Shown piece after piece: positions 46,623 to 59,243 of a stretch of DNA of 64,000 nt (position 1 is the stretch's first letter; the number at the start of each line of letters is the position of its first letter). The position numbers and the translations under genes were made by a program. The stretch comes from Camellia lanceoleosa (lineage: Eukaryota > Streptophyta > Magnoliopsida > Ericales > Theaceae). Where the stretch lies: assembly GCA_025200525.1 (NCBI GenBank), contig CM045758.1:192856463-192920462 (forward strand). Direction: 5' to 3'. The notes under the pieces were generated by a model. It worked only from the letters and a program-made list of their open reading frames with translations. It was not told where the DNA came from and made no database searches.

Positions 46623-46993
46623 GAATTAAGGATGCCACAGAAGGGATTGGTAAGGCTGACCTTATCTCCCACGAAGCCAACCAATGTGGGTAAGGTTGGC
46701 TCCATTTATCTTGTGACTATTGCTCTTGTTATTCATAATTTTGTTTGAATTAAGGATGCCACAGAAGGGATTGGTAAGGCTGACCTTATCTCCCACGAAG
46801 CCAACCAATGTGGGTAAGGTTGGCTCCATTTATCTTGTCACTATTGCTCTTGTTATTCATAATTTTGTTTGAATTAAGGATGCCACAGAAGGGATTGGTA
46901 AGGCTGACCTTATCTCCCACGAAGCCAACCAATGTGGGTTAAGGTTGGCTCCATTTATCTTGTGGCTATTGCTCTTGTTATTCATAATTTTGT
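46623..46993. repeat. Three tandem copies of a 124-bp unit
   Basis: gaattaaggatgccacagaa starts at 46623, 46747 and 46871, a constant 124-bp period. The copies differ at only a few bases, so amplification is recent. Each unit contains agccaaccaatgtgggtaaggttggct, an 8-bp perfect stem (AGCCAACC/GGTTGGCT) around an 11-nt loop. Non-coding. Confidence 0.95.
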
Positions 46994-47217
46994 ATGTAGA
47001 TTGTTTTCTCGTATTATATTTATCCCATATGGAAGTTATGGTATCTCCTTCAAGCTTGAACATGGTGGACCCGTGGAGGGCACACCATAATAAATGTGTA
47101 TTAAATGCGTGTTTTTAATCTCTTCTGAGGGCAATGTTCATAAAGGAAAATGTAGGTGCCATATTTTTTACTAAATAAGTGATTAAATGTCTTTAGTCAT
47201 TTATTTAGGCTGAGTTT

Positions 47218-47476
47218 GGCAAGTTGTCAAAAAGTTAAAATGTTAAAAAGTTATTCAAAAAGTTAAAAAGTTATCACTATTCACCAAAAGTCAAAAATTA
47301 TGACTGCACAATTTTTAATCATAATTTTTCTCTACACACTAATTTATACAATTTTTTAATACATATTTTTCTATAAAAAGTCAAAAAATTAACTTAAATA
47401 TTTTTATTTTTTTTCTTAATTTTTTAGTTTAAAAAGTCAAAAAAATATATTTATTTAAGATACTCCAAATAATCCC
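47218..47476. mobile_element. Tourist-like MITE (about 259 bp)
   Basis: Starts GGCTGAGTTTGGCAAGTTGT after a TTA (47215-47217) and ends ACTCCAAATAATCCC before TAG. The ends are imperfect inverted repeats with the TTTGG core. The interior has repeated aaaaagttaaaa and gtcaaaaa words as in the 1269-1479 copy. Confidence 0.65.
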
Positions 47477-47479
47477 TAG

Positions 47480-48271
47480 TAGAAAATTTGATATCCGTAG
47501 AGTTCATAAATTTCCAACCACTTCTGTCTCATTTATGTGTAGCAAACATGGTTGTACTCTTCTTTCGAGGGAAAGTAGAACAAATCTCTGATCTTTCTGG
47601 TTTCGACTTTTCTTTTTAGAATGAATGGCAAAAATACAAAATTTATACAATTTTTATATAAAATGATGTGGCTAAATGTGTATCTTTCATTCTTGTGTTA
47701 TTGTTGTTGGGGGTTTTGGGTGTAAATATTATGTAAAAATAGAGTTCCCTTTTAGAGTTATTCAGGAGCAAATATGCTTATGAGCAAAACCAGTTCTATA
47801 TTTTGACATGGGTAATGTTAGGAATTATGGAAAAAAATATTATAAAGATAATTATGAAAGATTTTTTACTTTTGGATTATAAATACAATAAAATATTATG
47901 CATTAATCAAAGGATAAAAAAATTTTGGTGGTGTTATATGCATCAATTAGTATACATACTAGTATATCAATTAGTGTTATGATGTTATTATTGATCACAT
48001 TTATTATACAAGTTATAAATATTTAAAATTATACAAATGATGTCACATCATATGTTAGTACACTAGTGTGTATATTAGTTAGTACATATAATATTATTCA
48101 AAAAGTTTTATAAAACATTTTATGATATTTTTTTTTTTTTTTTTTTTTATGATCACTAGTATTATCCATAGACTGATGGTTTTGGAATCAGATTGTGTGT
48201 TTATTTTATTTTATTCTCAGATGTGTAATATTAGAAATGTGTTTTTTTAATTTATTTATGATTTTATAAAA
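47480..48271. other. Gene-free stretch with an inverted-repeat MITE remnant
   Basis: At about 47930-48100 the arms gtgttatatgcatcaattagtatacatactagt and (reverse strand) atattatatgtactaactaat pair imperfectly. A poly-T run lies at about 48128-48148. Confidence 0.45.
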
Positions 48272-48443
48272 GAGTAGTGCCATACAAACAAACTTTTCTA
48301 ACAAACTTTTCTTACAAACTAATGTGTCACCTAAAATATTAGTAAGTTGGGCCTCATTTCACATTTCAATGTTGTATCACTCCATGCAACATCAATTTAT
48401 AAGAAAAGTTTGTAGATTTTTTTTTGTTTGTATAACATTTTCC
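48272..48443. mobile_element. Small foldback MITE, TSD TTTATAAAA
   Basis: The 172-bp element starts GAGTAGTGCCATACAAAC and ends GTTTGTATAACATTTTCC. The arms also share acaaacttttcttacaaa / its complement. A perfect 9-bp duplication TTTATAAAA flanks it (48263-48271 and 48444-48452). The 9-bp duplication points to Mutator-like mobilisation. Confidence 0.8.
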
Positions 48444-49078
48444 TTTATAAAATTAATAGGCAGTTGTACACCAACCAAAATAGATGCAGGGGTGTTTTGG
48501 GAAGGCAGTCAGCTTTTGGGTTTTCTAATTTTTTTACACAACAAAGTTAAAAAGGCATAAAAAAATTTTAAAAATTAATTTTTTACCAACTTCTCAAAAT
48601 ATTACGCAATGCAGTTGCAGGTTTGATCTGAAATGATTATACCCCAAAAAGGAGACCTCCACCGTCGAGAGAAACTCTTGCCTATGGGTGTGTGCGGTGT
48701 GATTCTGGCGGTTTGAAAGTAAAATTATAAATTGAATGGCAAATTGGTAGATTAGTGGATTGATAAATTATGGTTTGAGCGATTTTTGGCGAATTGGCAG
48801 ATTGAAAAATATTTTAACTAATTATCATATATTTGTATAATATATAACACTAATTTTTATAATATTATATATATAACATAAAATAATTTTACATAATATG
48901 TTTCGTATATATAACTGTTAATTTGTAATAAATTTCATATTTTAAATCTCTCTCGCACTCATGTTTATTTTGATATTTCATTGGAAGTTAAAAAATATAT
49001 ATGTATTAACTATAGCGAAGCAGAGCTGTTTGGAAGGCGAATTATAAATTTTAAAATTTAAACCGTGGTTGACAGTTA

Positions 49079-49261
49079 GGGTTGGTTTGGGATGTTCTAA
49101 AAAAGTGTACTTTTTGACTTATTGGCTTATATGGGTTAAATTTAAGTTGGGTTTGATGTAATGTGTTAGAGAGGTGATGTGATTTAAATAAGATGATGTG
49201 ACTTAAATAAGATAGTGACTTTTTAATTTTTTATATGATTTAGATTATGTCAAACTTGGCC
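49079..49261 (-). mobile_element. Tourist-like MITE, TSD TTA
   Basis: 183 bp, GGGTTGGTTTGGGATG to GTCAAACTTGGCC, flanked by TTA (49076-49078 and 49262-49264). Same family as 22074-22263 and 30703-30874; the middle reads gttagagaggtgatgtgatt. Confidence 0.9.
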
Positions 49262-49264
49262 TTA

Positions 49265-49947
49265 GAGCTGTATGAATTATTGCGGATCAGATTAATACGA
49301 TTTTAGCTAATTGAATGGTATCTTGCACAACTTTACTATTGCCGACAGAAACTAGGAAGATGATAGGAGGATGAGAGTAATTATTTTGTATTCAATAATA
49401 AGTGGGAATGGTCGTCACGTCACTCACATTTATGGCGTGACAGTGTTGCTTTCAGAGTATTTAACTCTCCACACCCTCTGTAGCGGTAGCGGCAGCCATA
49501 GCGGAAGAGGGCTGATGTTTGGTGTTAAATTATACAAATAAAATATCAAAAGTTTCTAGTAGAACATTACATGCCAAGGCTCCTAAAGATGGGAGCAGTT
49601 AATTATTCTGTGCAGCAATGCTGCAGAATTCACACCATTATTTTGTTGATGTGAACCCTACATGGTATGTGGATCGTTTTATTTTGTGAAATTGTGGTTT
49701 AAAAATTAGATTTCAATTTACTCATCATTGAAACTCTTTAAAGTAGTATTAACCATTTGTTCTAAAACTCTTCATAATCATGTTTTAAGGGACTTTAGTT
49801 TGGTAAATAGGATTATGTTAAACAGTGCAAGCGTTGTTGTCAGCGAGACGGACTTTTTCAGGTTAAAAGATAGTCACAACTGTGGTCTATATTTTTTTGA
49901 CGTGGAATTTATTAATTCTTTTGTCTCACGGGAGCCATGATAATGAT
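49265..49947. other. Gene-free stretch upstream of the LINE nest
   Basis: At about 49551-49590 the sequence caaaagtttctagtagaacattacatgccaaggct matches both ends of the small repeat at 62454-62660. No gene supported. Confidence 0.45.
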
Positions 49948-49961
49948 AATATGCACTTGAG
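49948..49961 (+). repeat. Left target-site duplication of the outer LINE
   Basis: AATATGCACTTGAG here and at 62170-62183 (14 bp, perfect) bracket the entire nested insertion. Confidence 0.9.
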
Positions 49962-50185
49962 CGTGATGGTGGGGAAACAAGCCTTTAGTGGACTTTGTAT
50001 CTGACACTCGACAGTCCAACCATAATGAGAGGGATGGTCTCAATGTTAACAATAGTATCAATGAGCAAGGTAACTGGGATGTGGTGTTGATGAATGAAAT
50101 ATTCTCCCCTAATATTTCAGATATCATCCACAAGTTACCCCCCACTTCAGATATGGATATTCCTACCTGGAGGGGTTCTTCTGAT

Positions 50186-50285
50186 GGAGTGTTCACTACC
50201 TCAAGTGCCTATAACATCATTTCTGGCAATATAGTGGAGTGTTCACTACCTCAAGTGCCTATAACATCATTTCTGGCAATATAGG
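50186..50285 (+). repeat. Two tandem 50-bp units inside the outer LINE
   Basis: ggagtgttcactacctcaag begins at 50186 and 50236. The units are essentially identical. The 50-bp length shifts the LINE reading frame. Confidence 0.93.
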
Positions 50286-51075
50286 CACTGATGAGGACTG
50301 GAGTTGGCTGTGAAAATTGAGATTACCCCACCAGCTGAAGGAAAAAAGAGGTCTTTATGCCTCAGCTGCAGGGAGGAGGAGGAAGATATGAACTATCTTT
50401 TCAGAACTTGCTATAAAGCCAAAGCAGTTTGGTTAGCTATTTTTGGGAGAGAATGGTAACTGAAAATGTTTAAAAAACCTTGGCTGGATTGGCTTACTTT
50501 TAATGCAAAAAACATAAAACATGTCAATGAGCACCTCACTTGGTACATTGTTTTTGTTGTGTGTCTTTGGAAAATATGGAAAAACAGAATTCCAAGATTT
50601 TTGAAGAAACTGTGGTTTCTAACCATGATAGTGTGAAATCTATTTTAAATTTTTCTAATGAGATCAACCAGGCTTTTAATATAGCCATTTTGAATCCTAA
50701 ACCAGCCTTCAAACTAATCAAGTGGTCTTTGCCTCCTGTGCCTAAAATTAAGCTAAATACATATGGTTGCAGGAAGCTAAGAGGTGAAGGAGGATTTGGG
50801 TGCCTATTCAGAGATGAAGTTGGAGCTTGGGTGTGTCGCTGTTATGGTAGACCCTAGGATGGGACAAGGCTTGAAAATGAGCTATGGGCTATATACAAAG
50901 GTTTAATTGTGCACCTACAAATGGGTATGAGCAAAGTAATTATTGAGACTGATGCCATACAAGCTATGGAACTCTTGACAAAGGAGACAGATAAATTCTC
51001 CATACAGAGGATTAATGGAAGATGCTAAGATCATTATGCGAGGATGTGAATGCACTGTGCAACATATTTTGAAAT

Positions 51076-51088
51076 GAGGACATCTATG
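51076..51088 (+). repeat. Left target-site duplication of the inner LINE
   Basis: GAGGACATCTATG here and at 62000-62012 (13 bp, perfect) flank the inner LINE and mark its insertion inside the outer LINE's RNase H region. Confidence 0.92.
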
Positions 51089-51139
51089 TGGGGAGTTCAA
51101 TGTTGGACATCTTGCAAGGTTTTCCATATATCTGTTCTG

Positions 51140-52501
51140 ATGACGATTTCCGATAACCACTCCGGTAACCAAAATACCCAAACTACGACCAAATCTTCTG
51201 AGAAAGAGGATCATCTAGTTCGCAATACCAAGAAAATCAAGAGCTCCAACTCTTTTGAGCACACCACTTTAGAGAATGAGGTTGAAATGGCACATGTAAT
51301 CAGTGAAGGCAATAGCCCCCAAAATCTTCCACTGTAAGAGCCCACACCCACGAAATCCTTCAAAGAAGCATTGACTACAACCACAACCAGGGACTACATG
51401 TTTGATAACATAGTAGATTTACTCTCCTCTGATGAAGAAGATGAGGACCATGAGGGAACCACATCGACGGACAATTTCATCTCTGAACACATGGGCCTTC
51501 CTAAGGTATCCCTCCCCAAAAAGCGCCTCCAAAAGACCAGAAAGCCATGGGAAAGTGTTCTTATCATCAGACTCTTGGGGAAAAGCATTGGCTATACCAT
51601 GCTTTGCATGAGAGTCAAGAACATCTGGGCTCTCCAAGGTGAGTTCCATGCCATTGACCTGGGGTGTAACTTCTTTTTATTTAAATTTTCCTTTCAAGAA
51701 GACTATACTAAGGTTTTCACGGGGGGCCCCTGGGTGATAATGGATCATTATCTCATTGTTAGGCGATAGGAGCCCAATTTCAAACCCTCGGAAGCTGTTG
51801 AAACCACAACCGCAATTTGGGTTCGGTTTCCAGAGTTGCCGATAGAGTATTATCAAAATAAGGTTCTATACGCAATAGCCAACACCATTGGAAAACCCCT
51901 AAAAATTGATTGGACAACTGCCATGGCTACAAGAGGTAAGTTCGCCAGAGTCTGTATCGAGATGGACCTCACGAAGCCCCTGACACCCAAGTTCATCTTA
52001 GAGGGTAAATACTACAACATTGAGTATGAATCACTCCATAATTTCTGTTTCCTGTGTGGGCGTATTGATCATAGAAAAGAAGCTTGCAGATTCAAAGTGC
52101 CCAATACTCAACCGGAGTCAGAGAAACTAGCCGCTTCCGGTGATACCTCATCCTCTGCAAATCCTAACGGTTATCAGCAACCCATGGAAACTGCAAGCAC
52201 AGTGTTTGGGCCCTGGATGCTTGCAACCAAGAGAGGGCGTAGACCAATCCAGACCCGAAAGAGCCAAGATTTAGCTGGCCCAATCACAAAGCCCCACAAA
52301 TTTAAATATCTTGAGGAGGATAAGGAAGGTCCAGGGGAGCCTTCTAGAGGGAGAAAAACTTACAGAGCATGTATTGAAAAGACCCAAAATACGCATCCTC
52401 AACAATCAGGCCTTAGCCTCCCCAAAGACTACAAAGGTAAAAGTAAGAATGACCAATCCCAGTCTAAGGCTCAAGGTCAATATCGACTAGATCAATCTTA
52501 A
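51140..52501 (+). pseudogene. LINE ORF1: DUF4283 and CCHC zinc knuckle protein
   Basis: RNA-binding, Gag-like ORF1 of plant L1 elements. The frame from MTISDNHSGNQ to the stop spans 453 codons with in-frame stops at 51335-51337 and 51767-51769. DUF4283-like region: LGKSIGYTMLCMRVKNIW...FTGGPWVIMDHYLIVRR. The CCHC-type knuckle is FCFLCGRIDHRKEAC (about 52053-52088). A basic, Gln/Lys-rich tail follows. The same frame stays open for ~50 codons beyond 52501, suggesting that stop is also a mutation. Confidence 0.9.
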
Positions 52502-55500
52502 TCAATAGTCCAATCACCTGGTATTAGCTCAGGAAATCCTGCTCAAGAATCTTATACAGATATTTCAGATATGGAACAAGTAAGGGCAGATGTACCCGTA
52601 CAAGAAATGAAGCATCAGCATGCAGAACCTGAAATGAGCTCTACCTTGGAAACTAACAACTAGCTGGAAGACCTAACTATGGTTGAAGCTACTCTAACTC
52701 ATACCTAGATTAGTTTAACCAATATAGATATACCCTCTTTAACCAAAGAGCATCTGGTTAGAGAGAGAGAACCGCCGGACCCAGGAGACTAGGAAAATGG
52801 AGGAAATGCCGAACACAGAGAGACAGAAGTTAGAAGTGGAGGAACATGTAAAGCAACACAACTCAGTGAGTCTGTTGTTCGATCCAGAGAAAGAAGCCAT
52901 TCACCTAGTTGCCTTCGTCTGGTGGATAGAGCAGGTACATATGAGAATCGAACCAAGCTGGAAGGACAAAACTGCCCACCCATTCCACTCGATCCAAATG
53001 GCCTTCCTCAGATCAGTGGAGGACGACCATTGGCGAATCCGTAGTATAATTACGGATCTGGCAACCAGTGACCTACCAAATTTTCCTTCTATGGATTTGC
53101 TCCGACTTCTATTTTGGAATTGCCGCGGTGCCGGCAATAACATCTTCAAGCGGAATCTAGTGGAGATTATCAAGGCTCATAAACCTGAGATCCTAGTCCT
53201 TATGGAAACCAAAGTAGCCTTCAGCAAATTGGCCAACTTCTTTAATAGGCTTGGGTTCACTGCCTCAACTATTATTGATCCTGTGGGAAGAGTGAGAGGC
53301 ATATGGATAATTTGAGATACTAGCCAAGTTAATGTAAGAGCCTTTACTGTCAGTCCACAAGTGATCCACACCACAGTGCATAAAGAGGATTATGAGGAGT
53401 GGGTCTTGGCCGCTGTTTATGCTAGCCCCAATCCTACTTTATGTGACCAACTGTGGCACAATTTGGAGGATGTGGCCAACAATTTGGACAGACCTTGGCT
53501 TGTTGCTGGGGACTTCAATGATTATGCCAACCAGAGTGAACGTAGAAGCTTCTCACCCAATCAGAACTCTGGAAGGACTCGAAAATTCCTTGACCGAATT
53601 AACAACTGTAAGCTCATAGATCTAGGTAGCTCTAGCCCCCGTATAACCTGGACTAACAACCGTCAAGGAGCGGCCAACACCATGGAAAGACTTGACAGAG
53701 CTCTGTGTAATGAGGAATGGCGAACTATGTTTCCTGAAGCCATTGTTCGTGTTCTCTCCAGAACGTATTCTAATCATTCTCCTCTTGTGGTCTATACCCA
53801 AGGTATGCACCCTCTAAACCCTCTCAATAGACCTTTTAGATTTGAGGCGGCTTGGATGTCACATCCTAGCCTTAATGATGTTATTCAAACTTCTTGGATG
53901 AATATGCACCATAACCTCCTGGATGCAACTGCTGACTTCACCCACAGAGTTACTGACTGGAATAAAAATGTGTTTGGTAATATTTTCAAAAGAAAAAGGA
54001 GACTTATTGCTAGATTAGGGGGTATCCAAAAAACTCTTGTTGAGAAATTTTCCCATAATCTTCAAAACCTTGAAAAAGTCCTCATCAAGGAGTATAATGA
54101 GACATTGCTTCAAGAAGAAATGCTTCGGTTTCAAAAATAGCGGTCCAAATATATTACCCTTGGTGACAAAAACACCAGATATTTCCATATCTCCACCTGA
54201 ACCAAGAGAAGAAAACTCAAAATTAATGCCCTCAAGAATGATGATAATAACTGGATTATGGATACGGCTGAGGTCAAAAACATCATCTTCCAGTATTTCC
54301 AAAATCTCTTTCGTAAAGAAGATGATATCTGTTTAGACTATTGGAATAATGTTATTTTAGTTAAGCTTACTAAAGAAGATAATGATAATTTTCTGAAGCC
54401 TATCACCAATCTTGATATCCATTATGCTGTCAAGAGTATTGGGGCCTACAAAGCCCTAGGAAAAGATGGCATGCAAGCAATCTTTTATCAAAGATATTGG
54501 CCCATTGTGGGCCAGTCAGTGTGTCACTTTGTTAAACAGTGTTTCCTCAACAAAGCTGTGCTTGCTGAGATCAATGAGACCCTCATTGTTCTCATTCCCA
54601 AGATTGATAATCTTGAAAGCATAAAGCAATTTAGACCTATCAGCCTCTGCAATGTCACATATAAGATCATTTCCAAATTAATTGTGGCTAGAATTCGCCC
54701 TCTTCTTGACAACTTGATTAGCCCCAATCAATGTAGTTTCATACCTGGGCGTAATACAACCGATAATATCATTATAACCCAGGAAATCCTTCATACTTTA
54801 AGGCATAAAAAAGGGAAGAGTGGAGGCATGATCTTCAAGATAGACCTTGAAAAAGCATATGACAGACTCTCCTGGAACTTTATTAAGGATACCCTCCTTG
54901 AATTGAACCTGAATGAAGGATGGATTGAGCTTATCATGAGTTGTGTCACCAATAACAAATCCAACATTCTTTGGAATGGTGAGGTACTTAATAGTGTTAA
55001 AAATTAGAGAGGTCTCCGTCAAGGCAACCCTCTCTCCCCTTACCTATTTGTTCTTTGCATGGAGAGATTTTTCAACATGATAAATTCCAAGGTTGGCAGC
55101 AATACCTGGAAGGGTATTAAAGCTGCTCGCACTAGCCCAACCATCTCTCATCTTTTCTTTGCGGACGACCTCATTCTTTTTGCCAAAGCTGATAGGCAAA
55201 ATTGTGCCACCATTATGGATACTTTATTGAGTTTTGTGCTATATCTGGCCAAAAAGTTAATTACACCAAATCCAAACTCTTCGTGTCCCCCAATGTGCCT
55301 CATATCAAGGCCCTATCCCTTAGTTCTCTGAGTGGCATTTCCCTTACTTAAGACCTTGGTAAATATTTGGGCTCCCCTATGATTCATGGTAGAGTCAACA
55401 AACATTTGTTTCGGGATATCATGGAAAAGCTTAAAAATAAACTTTCAGGTTGGAAGGCCAGAAACCTCTCCCTCGCTAGTAGGCTTACCCTCATCCAATC

Positions 55501-56455
55501 TGTGACCTCTGCGATCCCTAACTATAATATGCAAACCATGGAACTTTCTAGAAGTATGTGTGATGACATTGATAGACTCAATAGAAACTTTCTCTGGGGT
55601 GAGACGGATAGTAATAGAAGAGTGCATCTTGTTAATTGGGACAAGGTTTGCAGAAATAAAGCGAAAAGTGGTCTAGGCCTTCGTAAGGCTAGGGATAATA
55701 ACACTGCCCTCTTGTCCAAACTTGGTTGGAAGCTACTAAGTGATAAAAACACACTTTGGTGTAAAGTTCTCCATTCTAAATATCTTAACAAAAACACCTT
55801 GTGTCAGTCCCCTCCAAAAAAAAAAAAAAACTCTTCTCATATCTAGAGAAGCATTCATAGGAACAAAGATATTTTGAGAAGAGGAGTTAAATGGAATGTG
55901 AGGGATGTGAATAACATCTCCTTTTGGAATGATTGGTGGTGTGGCTCACAACCTAGAGCTGAAACATATAATCCCCAACAGATTAATGAACATCTTAAGG
56001 TTAGTACTGTGCTCACTGATGATGGCAACTGGGATGAGGAGGCTCTTCAAAATCTTGTCAGCCCTCAAGCTCTACAGGACATTCTTAAAATTCATAGACC
56101 CCATTTTGTCACTTTTACAGATACTCCTTTCTGGATTGGTTCACCATGTGGTAATTTCACAACTGCTTCAGCATACAGTCTCATTGCTAATCATGAGCCA
56201 GCTAGTGGAGATTGGCAATGGATTTGGAAACTTAAAGTGCCCCAGAAACTGAAAAGTTTCCTCTGGCTTATATTGCATGGGAGATTACTCATAAATCAAC
56301 TTCGTCTTGTGAGGAATATGGCAACTAATGATCTATGCCCTAGATGTGGATCAGTTAGTGAAGACATGCCCCACCTTATTAGAGATTGCATTTTCTCCAA
56401 GAACTATTGGACTGAAATTAGAGATTTTACCTTGTGGAGGGCTGGTTGTGATCAG

Positions 56456-58802
56456 TGTAACAACCCTCATCACTGTTTACCGATTAACTACCGAATACTG
56501 CTAAACTGAGACCGATTATGATAAGTAATGGAACTGATTGGAATACTGAACTAACCAACTGAAATCTGAAACTGATCGATTGACTGTATCTGTTTAAATG
56601 CATTTCTATCTGTTTGACTTCTTTATTGATCTGTTTATGTTTTATGTTTAAATTACAAATTGAAGGCCTTATCGGTGGCCGAATCTGAAATTGATTGATG
56701 TTCTGTGTTAATTAGATTTTATGTGATTTTATGGCATATTTATCTGAAATGTGATTTAGTATGATTAAATCAGATTAAAATAAAGAATTATAAGAGTTAG
56801 GCTTATTTACCAAATTGCCATTGTGAGTGGGCCACTATCTATGCACATTTGAGCCTCTTGCATTCATTCATACACATTTCATCAGCCTATTTTCTTGAGA
56901 GCAACCAACCAAGAGAGAGAGAAAGTGAGAGTTTGAGTTCAACTTGTTGATTTGCTTGGAAATTGGAAGAAATTGTAGGAGATTTGCCTTCTTGAGCCTC
57001 TAGACTTGTATTTGAGGACCTAGGTAAGGAATTCAACCTCTCATTGTTGCGTTTAAGTTGATTCTTGCATGATTCATGTCAAATTATAGAGCTAAGGCAT
57101 GATTTAGTCCTAAAATGTTGAATTGAAGCTTAATTGTTGCATGCATGTGTTTTTCCTTGCTTTGTGAGGCTTGATTTCATGGAAATCTTGCATGCATGTT
57201 CATGTTTGTATTATAGACCATGATTTCATCTTGTTTTGAAAAGAATTGGCTCATTAGAGCAAGAGTTTGAAGCTTTGAATTGGCTAAATTCATGCATGTT
57301 TGCATGTTCTTCATGTTCATGAAAATTGGTTTGAAATTAAGTTTGAATTAAACACCCTTGGGCTTTGATTTCTCAAATTGAGCTTCGAACCATGTTGTTC
57401 TATGTGTTTACAAATGTTTTCCAGAAAATAGGCCCAAGAGGATTGAATTCGGAGCATCAAAAACTTGGTTTTTGGCTTGGAGGTGCAATCTGGATTTTTC
57501 AGATTTTGCACTCCTGCTCGAACAGGGAAAGTGGCGCTCGAGCGAGGAATTCGAGCATCCAGTACTTTGCACTGTTTTACAGTCCCCTCGAGCGGGGTAA
57601 TTGGCGTTTGAGCGGGACCTTGTGTCTTACGCTTGAGCGGCTATCGAGCGCCCAATCGAGCGTGATTTTTTAGCATCCAGCACTTTTGCCATGTTTTGCA
57701 GTACGCTCGAGCGTGGGTATTTACGCTCAAGCGAAAACCTTTGTCTGCAGGTACACTCGAGCGGGGAAACCTACGCTCGAGCGGGACCTCTGTTTTTCTG
57801 AAATTCTGAAAATGCTTTTAAAGTGCATCTTTGCATCCTCATTCCATCATAGGCATTCTTAGGCCTAGTTTAAGGCATCTTAATGAGGATATAGATGTAG
57901 AACACACCAAGGCAATTAGGGATCAAGTTGTTATCTTTCCCAACTGTGTAGCTTAGTGTGTGTTCAATCTGTAAACTGTGTAGGGTTGGCGACTGGAGAC
58001 ACGCTCTAGCTTATTGTAGCCAGAACTCTGTGAGTAACAACTGTGTAAAGATATGTTAAAAAATGATTATCTTCTGAACAATTGAGCTGCTCTTCAACTG
58101 CCATCGAATGAATGTATGTCCTATATTCTCAATCAGATATTGCGGCATCTTTAGCAACTCATCATATCGATATTCTTATTCAGAGATCTCTGTCGGTTCC
58201 CTTGTTGGAACCACTACTGTTTACTGATTGATGGCCATCATTGACTGTTCGGTCTTTTAAGACCTACTGTTTATTGTTATACTAATGGATGTATCACATA
58301 TGACTGTTTACTGTACTGAACAACTGATATACTGATTGAAATAAACTGTTTTCATTACTGTAAGGACATTCATTCTAAACCCCTTTATGCATTATGTTAT
58401 TCACTGGGCTTTAGCTCACAGCTCATATATGTATGTAGGTGTTCAGGCACCAGACCGGAGCTAGGAGCGTGGGGTAGACTTTCCTTTTTATTTCCCTGCT
58501 TTTACGTTCTGCTTTGTATAATCAGATAGACTATTATCAGATCGTTTAATAGGATTTGATCCTGCTCAATGATCAGAAATATTGTGCATCTTATGCATCT
58601 GTGTATATATCTATGTATATATGAAAAATCTTTTTGCATACAGACTGTCACAGCTCATTGGACATTGTTTATTTACTGTGTTGGCTTCCGCCATGCCCCT
58701 ATACTCTGTTTTATTGTATTACTGTTAAGCAGGTCTTTGGTAATCTCGGATTACTGGCCGGTTACGGTGCTAAACCCATAGGGACGGGTTTGGATCGTAA
58801 CA
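56456..58802 (+). mobile_element. Solo LTR A, TSD ATCAG
   Basis: 2347 bp from TGTAACAACCCTCATCACTG to GGTTTGGATCGTAACA, flanked by a perfect 5-bp duplication ATCAG (56451-56455 and 58803-58807). It carries no primer-binding site, coding region or second LTR, so it is the product of LTR-LTR recombination. It contains a CGCTCGAGCG array (57528-57782). It interrupts the LINE ORF2 after WRAGCDQ; the coding frame continues at 58803. Confidence 0.93.
57528..57782. repeat. CGCTCGAGCG array in solo LTR A
   Basis: About ten copies of cgctcgagcg or decayed forms (cgtttgagcg, cgcttgagcg, cgctcaagcg, cactcgagcg). Most variants are C-to-T or G-to-A at CG sites, as expected from cytosine methylation decay. 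Confidence 0.85.
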
Positions 58803-59243
58803 ATCAGCCTTTTAATGAATGGGTTATTTCTAGCTTGAAAGATAAAAATTTATTTTTTGAAACAAAATGGCAGATTTGGAAAGATAAAAACAAATTGGTT
58901 TTTGAAAAACAACTTAACCCCATTCAAATCAGTCTCAAAAACATATAGAACTATGTTCATGAGATTGCAGAGGCTTACCAATCTGCCCTCCATCCAAATC
59001 CTTCCAATCCTAAACTAATTTGTTGGCTTCATCCACCTGCAGGTAAGTTAAAGCTGAATGTTGATGGCTGCTCAAAAGGGGATCCAAGACAAGCTGGTTA
59101 TGGAGGTTTACTAAGAAATGAAACAGGACTTTGGGTCTGGGGCTTCTATGGAAAGCTCGGTCATTGCTCAAGTCTTGAAGCTAAGTTGTGGGCTATTTAC
59201 TGGGGTCTTACCATCCTTTTCCAGAAAAACACACATGAAGTGG

